Of a stretch of DNA of 64,000 nt, positions 57,098 through 64,000 are shown in pieces (position 1 is the stretch's first letter; the number at the start of each line of letters is the position of its first letter). A model generated the notes under the pieces. That model was not told the origin of the DNA. It ran no database searches and saw nothing but the letters and a program-made list of their open reading frames with translations. Origin of the DNA: Oscarella lobularis (taxonomy: Eukaryota > Porifera > Homoscleromorpha > Homosclerophorida > Oscarellidae); assembly GCF_947507565.1 (NCBI RefSeq), contig NC_089185.1:124001-188000 (forward strand), in the 5' to 3' direction. The translations under genes and the position numbers were made by a program.

Positions 57098-59346
57098 ATG
57101 CACAATTTTATCCGACTCTACTGTCTAACTATCATTGCGGCGGCTGTGGCGTCGATCGCATTCGCTCAAAACAAACGGCGATCGTCCAGTCGACTGATGA
57201 TAGACGATCTTCAGAGTCAAGTGACGCTCCTACGAGAAGAACTGCGCAACTGTTCGTGTCGACGTCCGCGTCAAATGGACATAACTCTCCTGGGTAACAA
57301 CAAAGTGACGTGCAACGATCGATCGCCGGCCGGGTAAGTACCGCCGCCTCCGGCCATACGTCGCCGCTTTCTATAGCATAGTTGCGATCTAACCAACCAA
57401 ATGCCCTCCCTTTGTAGATACTACATTCGCAAGACCGTCAGTTCAAAACGATGGATCATCTATCTCGAAGGTTCGATTTTCCTATTTGATCAGCCTAACC
57501 AGTTTAGTATCAGTGGACAGTACATAGAGTGACGAATCTCCTAGTAGAGAAGTCAACTGTATAGGGTTTCTGTTTCTGTTCCCATTTCGCACTGCCAAGA
57601 AGAGACGAGCCTGTAGGGGCGCCGAGAGATCCGCTAGCCTGCGCTATCGGTGCCAAGCGGACGTTCCTCAATGTTCTCCCGTTCCTAATGTTTTCCCCCT
57701 CGTATTACGTAACTTCCACTGTTTGTGACCCTTGACGTCCTATGACGCTCGGTCTCCAAGAGCACCATGTGCGCGGATGTTGAAATGACAGTGATAGGCT
57801 TCGTCGAACTATTTGAATAGAGGCAGCTAAGGGAGACTATTCGATAAATTGGGGGCGGGAAAGATGCGGCTGTCCTTGATTGACCGTTATCAATACCACG
57901 TTAGCGCTCAAACTCCTTCTGTCAACGCACTCCAGGAGTTTCTTTTGCAGCAACATCTAATTGACCTCTCGAATCTAGGTGGAGGTTACTGTTACAATAC
58001 AAAAATGTGCGACGAAAGACGACGTGACAAAGATGACGGCGGTCAGTTCATGATGTCGTCCAATTACTGGACATCGAAAAAATCCAGTCAGTCGACCGAA
58101 CGGCGAAGCAATTGCGTACTAACTACTGTTCATTCTACCAGCCGATATGGGCATCCTCTCCCCAGACATAGAGAAGAATCCGTCATGGTGGAATGCCAAT
58201 GCTGTGTAAGTGCCTTTCGTTCGGCTTCCATTGACCGCACCGTCGCCACCGACCGCTGAATTCTTTCCTCCTTTGTAGGTTCATTCCGTACTGTTCGAGC
58301 GATCTCTGGAGCGGAAATCAATCGCATGAAAACACATCAAACGGTCGGTAGAAAACTGTCTGCGCTTTCCACTTTCACCATCGAATTCTATGCAGACGAA
58401 TACGTGTTTATGGGCTCTAGAATTATTGCCGAAGTCGTTGCCGAACTATTGGAGAGAGAAGGAATGCGTAATGCAACGCAAATTCTCCTAGCTGGAAGCA
58501 GGTGAGAGGACGTACGCGCGACCCACTTAACAACTTAGTTAGATTTTCATTTCTTTCTAATTCCGTTATGCCAGCGCTGGAGGCATAGGGGTCATGCTGA
58601 ACGTCGATAAAGTAGCGACGCAGATCAAGAACGCAGGATCGAAAGCCGAAGTACGCGGAATTAGCGATTCTGGGTGGTTCGTTGATCATAAGTGCGACTG
58701 TAATGCCAACGGGGGCAACGTTGCGTGCTCGCCGAGTGTGGCTGTCAAGCAAGGTTACCATCTTTGGCACGCAGCCGTTCCCGAGAGCTGTGCCAAAAAG
58801 CACTCCGCTGCCCCTTGGAAATGTTTTTTCGGGGAAATTCTCTATCCCCACATCAAAAGTAAGTCTGAATAGCCCGAATCTCTTTTTTGCGAGGAACCTA
58901 TTCATCTAGCCGATCTCTTCGTGTCTCAATGGCTCTTCGACATCGCGCAGCTGGAGATCAGCAACATCCCTTTCCCAGATCCAAGCTCGAAAAGAGAAGT
59001 GAAGTGTCTAATGAAAATGTGTCACAAAGTTCGCAAAAGTTTGAAGACTGTCGGGTGCGCGAACCACCACAGCGACACAGCGTATAATAATACCGTACCA
59101 TTTCTTTCTAGATCCGCTTTTGCTCCCGGCTGTCTGTCACACAACTTACTTGTGAGCAAAGATTGGAACGACGTCGTTATAGATGGCAAGTCGCTTCCCC
59201 AAGTGTTCGACTGCTGGTTTCCCAAACTGCCGGGAAAGAAATGCACCAATCATCGCTATGTTGACAAATGCGAATGGCCGTTGGCCAATGGATCTTGCCC
59301 TCCTGTTTACCATCCGTACAACAAGAACAGTCCCATCATGGGCTAA
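57098..59346 (+). CDS. NOTUM: Palmitoleoyl-protein carboxylesterase Notum (Wnt deacylase)
   Basis: Secreted alpha/beta hydrolase that removes the palmitoleate from Wnt. The start has a signal peptide (MHNFIRLYCLTIIAAAVASI). Then NKVTCNDRSPAG, YYIRKTVSSKRWIIYLEG, a large intron (about 57474-57978), GGYCYNTKMCDER, FIPYCSSDLWSGN, EYVFMGSRIIAEVVAELLER, LLAGSSAGGIGVMLNVDKVA with the nucleophile Ser in GSSAG, GISDSGWFVDH, CAPWKCFFGEILYP-type loop, VAQWLFDIAQLEI (acid Asp) and PGCLSHNLLVSKDW (His). The Ser-Asp-His triad matches NOTUM. Cys spacing suggests conserved disulfides. AATAAA follows near 59515. Confidence 0.95.
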
Positions 59347-60217
59347 CTTAGAATTCGCTGACATTAGATATAGGATAATAGCACCGACTTCACTGCCTGA
59401 GAGCATGCAGTTTATCAGACAGGCACAGCATGCATTCGTAGAGAGCGCACAATTCAACACGCCGTCCCAACGATTTCGTCTATGAAAGACGACCTTTATG
59501 TAATAAGGCTCAGGCGAATAAACTTGAGAGCGTAGAAGAGAACGACGACGATGTACGTGATCGACGTCAGGTGCGAATAGATAATTCACCAAAGCAGTAG
59601 CCGCCGCAATAAGAAACCTCCAAAAGGACCGATTTAATGCAAACGACTTTTAAAAAGCAGCGGGAGAGGACGTCTAATGACGTATTCTATTCGTGCTAGC
59701 AGCATTTCCCCCCCACAAAGCATCACAACGACATCTACATCCCTGTACGAAATAGCTGGCCTTTGACGCAATCTATAGTCCAGCGGGCTTGCACTGGACG
59801 AAGCTCTACGGAGAGATCGCCCCGAGATGACGTCTATTTTCTTAGGAACGAAAATAGAAGGGAGATCGGCTCAGGCCACCAACGATGTGCGGAAAGCCAA
59901 ACAGGTGAATCTGGTCGGTTCGCAACGATGCACGCCTCAAGCTATGGATAATACAACCTAGGGCTTCTATACGTTATGATAAGGGGAGCCAATGGTAGAT
60001 ACGCTGCCGCCGCCGCCGCCGCCGCCACCGCCGCCGCCGCTGTCAACAAATCCGTCACGGACTCAGGCACATTGAATTTGAAGCCGGTCAAAGGATCGCT
60101 CGCCGGCCACGCCATATTAAATCAAGTGAACATCTCCGATTCAAGGAAATCGGTAGATAGGAGGCTCGTGTTTGGGTTTGTATGACATGCAAGGGACTCG
60201 CTCGTTCACTCACCCAC
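59347..60217. other. Region between NOTUM and HGD, possibly holding a small minus-strand gene
   Basis: About 870 bp. On the minus strand an ATG at 60115 opens MAWPASDPLTGFKFNVPESV, followed by TDLLTAAAAVA, a poly-Ala run encoded by GCC triplets, and a hydrophobic stretch (LPLAPLIITY). A splice at GTATAG can extend it. Further down, IRPFWRFLIAAATAL-like hydrophobic segments appear near 59620-59660. I cannot assemble a full gene. The plus strand of the triplet run also reads as poly-Ala, so coding potential is ambiguous. Confidence 0.3.
60003..60043. repeat. GCC triplet repeat
   Basis: About 13 GCC-type triplets with two interruptions. It reads as poly-Ala in one frame of each strand. Confidence 0.92.
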
Positions 60218-62585
60218 TCACTTGGACGTCGTCGACGACGACTTCCATTCCGGGTCGAAATGACTGACCAGCGTCGACCAGGCCTTGTAATAATCGTGAT
60301 CGACGGTGCCGCACGTCTCCGCCGACCATTCCGTCAACGCCATACTGAAGGACGACTCAAACATGAACCCCTAGAGAAAATTAAATTCAGCGGCGCTTAG
60401 ATGACGAGAGACGTACCATCGATCCATCAGCAACGCGACTCGGTTTCAAATCAGCTGTTGAGGCGGCCGAAAAAACGGCTGCGTCCGGTCCGTGAGGTGT
60501 CATCATGCTGTGAAGGGAAGCGCCGCCAGGTAGGAAGTTCTTTTTCTAAACAACCCCCCGCAGAAACGATTTGCAAGGCAGATCAAGAAGAAGACGATAG
60601 CCGCTTTCACCTTTGCCTCATATCGACCGCAAATGAGGCCCATAAATTCGCTCATGCAATTCCCTGTTCGCGAACGCAGACGTGACGTCTGTGAGATAAG
60701 GGTAACGTCATGAGAACTAACTGTGATAATACGGCGGTCGAAAGGTATGCTCCTGAACGCTCCATCGCGGCGGGAAGATGACAAAGTCGGCGACGGCGAC
60801 GCCCGGCTTCGGGGACGGACACGTCAATACAGTAAATATTGACGGATCCTAATCGCGAATGTGTTCCAACTTGAAATGAGCCGCGAGAACGAACGGTTAC
60901 CGCGTGATCGAAACTGACGGCGTTGACCGTCATAAAATTGGCGAGATCGTACTTGTACGGAACGTAATTTCCATGCCATCCAACCACATCAAAGGGCGAG
61001 TGAGCCTTCACGGAAGGGAGGGAGGGAGGGAGGGATGAAGGGAGGGAAGGGAGGTAGACGTTAGTTATGCAAACGCACGAGGCCGCAAAGGGCGAAAAAT
61101 CACAACCACACTGTTGCGGAGGCAATTAGATGCGCGACTATACATAGGAGATCATAGGAAGTGGTTCCCCGGGGTAACCTTCCGCCCTAATCGTTTGCTT
61201 ACTTGAGTGCAAGCGAAGAGAGACCCTTGAAATTTGCTGACTACCGTGTAGCCACTTGGAGGACTTCTGTCCTCAAAACAGGCGACGGGAGTAAGAAAAT
61301 CGCGAGGATAGGCCAAGCCATTTGCGCCTGAAATAAAAGAGAGAGAAACCGGTTTTGTACGCGACTGGAAAACCGACTGCGCGGACTAAAACGAGCCGGA
61401 CGAAGGTGTCGAAATCGCTCTAGTCCCAATGACTACACACAGTGACCCATAGGATATCAATCAAAGTCACTCTGTCAATTTATAACGAATGGGACCGTCA
61501 CTATTCTGCTAAATGCTTACCTATTGGACCCAGATCAGGAAGCCGAAAATGACCGTTGAACACTTCTAATATGTAGCCACGGCTTGGACCAGAAACGTCG
61601 ACTGAAAAACGCATTCCTTGCTAAGGAGGATTGCTAGGTGTGAACTGTGAAGGCTATTTCTTTGGGAGAAGAAGGCTCACTTGAATGACGCAAATTTCAT
61701 TTAGAGTCACCTGCATTTTTCCGAATTCCGTCGTGATTTTTAGTACTCCCTGTTGAGGAACTAAAAGTGCGACACATAAACTCAAAATAATCAATTGAAA
61801 AATGCCTGTTCTACCAATTAACAGATCTCCATCAGCATTATAGAGACACCTGAAATAATCCACTGTACAAAATTACAGGTGCAGCTTTTCCCTCACTTGT
61901 TTTCCATTGAAAAATTGCACAAATACATATGAATTGCTATACCGTTTCTAGTGCGCGGATCGCCGGCTCCGCACACAGTACAGAGCCCCTAAAGGAGGAA
62001 TCGATAAATAAATAAATAAATACTTGTGAGAAAATGAACCTGGACAAAATCCTTTTTCTCGTCGTCTGAAGGAAGTTGAAACGGAAACCAACGCATCTAG
62101 ACTCTTCCTCTTCCATACAAAATTGCACCCAAATCAAAAATTCGCCACCTGATTGGGATTTGTTGGCCATTTTGTAAAATCGTTCGTTAGGGCTCCCTGG
62201 TCAATTTTTTGAAATGGATTATGCCCTACACTAGGTCGAATGCGATAGAGCCAACTACACAGAGATAAATATTGGACGGTCAAGGCCTCGAGGGGGTGCA
62301 CTTCGTGCCTTCTTTTATTCTGGTCTTTCGGAGCTGTGAATGCGGTCCCCGAAAGCTGTTCGGCATACAGTCCGTAGGGGCACACCTGTGGACTGTTCTA
62401 AATGAAAGAAACGCGTCCACGCACTCGACATAGAGACGAAAATCGCCTTACCTGGCCTTTAGGCAAAGCATTCGGAAGCGCTTCCGATGCGAATTCGTTT
62501 CCGAACCCCGTTAAGTACTAAATCACGCAAATTCGCGCACTCAAACGAACGTAAAACGTAAACAAACCTGAAAAGGGTCAGCCAT
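60218..62585 (-). CDS. HGD: Homogentisate 1,2-dioxygenase
   Basis: Non-heme iron dioxygenase of tyrosine/phenylalanine breakdown. ATG 62585 gives MADPFQ, then [153 protein letters not shown] and the end [16 protein letters not shown]. The iron ligands known from human HGD fall in [12 protein letters not shown] (His, Glu) and the following [11 protein letters not shown] region (His). About 13 exons. Its start is 63 bp from the LMBRD1 start on the other strand. Confidence 0.95.
61016..61054 (+). repeat. GGGA tandem run with G-quadruplex potential
   Basis: In an HGD intron the plus strand has seven or more GGG tracts separated by single A or short spacers. It is the C-rich strand relative to the HGD transcript. 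Confidence 0.85.
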
Positions 62586-62648
62586 TACAAAATCCCGGAC
62601 AACAATCGCAGTCCCGTACCTACCCTGACGTCATTCCTCGTGAAAGAG
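62586..62648. promoter_or_regulatory. Bidirectional promoter region, HGD and LMBRD1
   Basis: The 63 bp between divergent ATG codons contain a TGACGTCA site (CRE-like, about 62625-62632), seen directly. Use by a CREB/ATF factor is inference. Confidence 0.5.
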
Positions 62649-64000
62649 ATGGCGACGATTCCGTCAGCGGTTCTCGCGGGCATCTGGCTGCCGTTCGTCA
62701 TCGTAGGCGGCCTCTCGCTCTTCCTCTGCTTCTTCTACGTCCGCTATTACCAGCGCCGACGCGACGCCGAAGTCAGCGTGACAATAACAATCATATCGGG
62801 CCTAACCGTCTCTCTCCTCACGCTCGCTCTCATCCCCGTCGACATATTCGGCGTTTCCCAAATGAAAACATCGATGGGCGACTTCAAAGAGTGGTCCGCC
62901 GATCCAAACGCGAGTCGAAAAGACGTCGAATCGACATTTCGCTATATGTACTACGCTTTCTACTCGGTCGTCATGCTCTTCGTCTTTCTCGTTCTACCCT
63001 TCATGTATTTCTACTACGAAGAGGGCGACGAGGGCGTGAGCACGGCGCGTCGATGTTGCTCCGCACTCAAATATTGGATTGGTTTTTGCGTGGCACTTGC
63101 CGTCGTTTTGCTCATCGGCGCTTTCGTTCCCTGGGCGTCTGAACAACAGTTCGATAATAATGAAACGACATCGGACTATGCTCGACTGTTCTTAGGCTCG
63201 TTTGCCTCTAATCGAGGCCAAAATGCCCTTTCCTTTACAATCAGTTTTCTCGCTCTTATTGGAGCCGTTTGTTCGGTTTTGTACACGGGACCGGGTATGG
63301 TCGCTTTGCCTATCGATCTCATTCGAGGATATCGACGCGTGGAAGACGAACGAGATGAATTGACAAGTCGGAAAAAGCGACACGATTCTCATCAACGCAA
63401 TTTCGACTCCAAATACGGACGAGAGCGTCGCGCCATGTCGTCGAAAGATCGAAAACGCATGGAAAATTTCAAGGCGGGAGAACGACTCTTGAAGCGACGT
63501 CAGAAACGATTTGATGCCGCGACAAAAGGATGCGGAATGCGTTGTCATAAGTGCATGAGACCCTTCTCTATTCTATCTGGAATTGTACTCTTTCTCGTCG
63601 CTCTTCTCATCTTCTTCTGTCTACTCATGAATGGAATCGATCGTATCTTGCATTCAAAGGGATATCGTTATGGGTTTCTTTTGAATAAATCGACGCTGCC
63701 CAATCCTGTTGGATATCTGCTTCTCTGGAGTCAGACCTTCTTTCCACTTGATTACGTTCTTCTTATTGCTCTCATCTTCTTCTTTGTCTTTGCGACGCTC
63801 TACGGAATTCGGCGCATGGGCATCTGGTTTTTCTGCCTGAAGATGTATCAAATTCGACCGCATCGAACGCCACCCCAGGGACTTCTCTTTACCGCTTTCA
63901 TTCTCATGACTTTTGTTGTGAGTCTCGGCGTCACCGTGACGACCGTGGCACCGCAATACACGCGCTTTGGTCATCAATTTTTCAATGCCTCGTATAAGGA
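62649..64000 (+). CDS. LMBRD1: Lysosomal cobalamin transport escort protein LMBD1 (cut by window end)
   Basis: Multi-pass lysosomal membrane protein needed with ABCD4 for vitamin B12 export. One open frame of 450 codons runs to the window end without an intron. It begins MATIPSAVLAGIWLPFVIVG; segments FYVRYYQRRRDAEV, ALIPVDIFGVSQMK, FKEWSADPNASRKDVESTFR, YYAFYSVVM, PFMYFYYEEGDEG, ALPIDLIRGYRR, DRILHSKGYRYGFLL and TFFPLDYVLLIALIFFF, MGIWFFCLKMYQIRP track LMBRD1 in order. About eight membrane helices are visible before the edge. The human protein is about 540 residues, so roughly the last 80-90 are missing. The N-terminal and second-helix pattern is LMBRD1 rather than LMBR1. Confidence 0.95.
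   Translation, partial: MATIPSAVLAGIWLPFVIVGGLSLFLCFFYVRYYQRRRDAEVSVTITIISGLTVSLLTLALIPVDIFGVSQMKTSMGDFKEWSADPNASRKDVESTFRYMYYAFYSVVMLFVFLVLPFMYFYYEEGDEGVSTARRCCSALKYWIGFCVALAVVLLIGAFVPWASEQQFDNNETTSDYARLFLGSFASNRGQNALSFTISFLALIGAVCSVLYTGPGMVALPIDLIRGYRRVEDERDELTSRKKRHDSHQRNFDSKYGRERRAMSSKDRKRMENFKAGERLLKRRQKRFDAATKGCGMRCHKCMRPFSILSGIVLFLVALLIFFCLLMNGIDRILHSKGYRYGFLLNKSTLPNPVGYLLLWSQTFFPLDYVLLIALIFFFVFATLYGIRRMGIWFFCLKMYQIRPHRTPPQGLLFTAFILMTFVVSLGVTVTTVAPQYTRFGHQFFNASYK

Noticed and set aside
59146-59592. 148-codon minus-strand frame
   Set aside because: Its greater part is antisense to the last NOTUM exon; only the 3' flank might be part of another gene.
1-64000. Possibility of a transposon, viral insertion, tRNA cluster or CRISPR array
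   Set aside because: I found no transposase, reverse transcriptase or integrase motifs, no long terminal or inverted repeats, no tRNA-like boxes and no spaced direct repeats.

Overview
The window is nuclear DNA from a compact, intron-rich animal genome. Evidence: spliced genes with very short introns (about 30-60 nt are common), AATAAA signals at gene ends, and a metazoan gene set that includes a NOTUM Wnt deacylase, a large TSP1/EGF/cadherin adhesion receptor, UBE3A with its AZUL zinc domain, ASK-type MAP3K and CCDC81. High gene density and AT-rich mini-introns with many TTAATTAA-like stretches suggest an early-branching animal. A sponge, perhaps a homoscleromorph such as Oscarella or Corticium, is my inference, not something the sequence proves. 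I recognised 22 genes by family-diagnostic motifs after mentally splicing exons. Several more are described without a name. I saw no tRNA, rRNA, CRISPR array or clear transposon.

Layout, low to high coordinate: partial NDUFB8 (-), UBE3A (-), an unnamed spliced gene (+), TAF13 (+), a 7.2 kb cadherin-repeat receptor (-), PDSS2 (+), an IQ-motif protein (-), ACAD8 (+), MRPS7 (-), RPL36A/eL42 (-), USP6NL-like RabGAP (-), a small ankyrin protein (+), an unresolved exon (-), GPD1 (-), a protein with an expanded GATA-like zinc finger (+), POLR2F/RPB6 (-), EIF1A (+), TRAPPC10 (-), MANEA (+, intronless), POLQ (-, intronless), CCDC137 (-), WDR59 (-), CCDC81 (+), MAP3K5/ASK (-), CWC27 (+), NOTUM (+), a doubtful small gene (-), HGD (-), and LMBRD1 (+, cut by the window end).

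The genes are mostly housekeeping: mitochondrial (NDUFB8, PDSS2, ACAD8, MRPS7), transcription and translation (TAF13, RPB6, eIF1A, eL42), splicing (CWC27), lysosome and mTORC1 (WDR59, LMBRD1), trafficking (USP6NL, TRAPPC10), DNA repair (POLQ), glycan trimming (MANEA) and tyrosine catabolism (HGD). They do not form one pathway. The striking organisation is the spacing: many neighbours are head-to-head with 44-275 bp between start codons (probable shared promoters) or tail-to-tail with 30-130 bp between stops. The least explained items are the GATA-like finger protein, the cadherin receptor with paired cysteines in its repeats and NPLYD/DPLYD tail motifs, and two apparent GC-AG introns.
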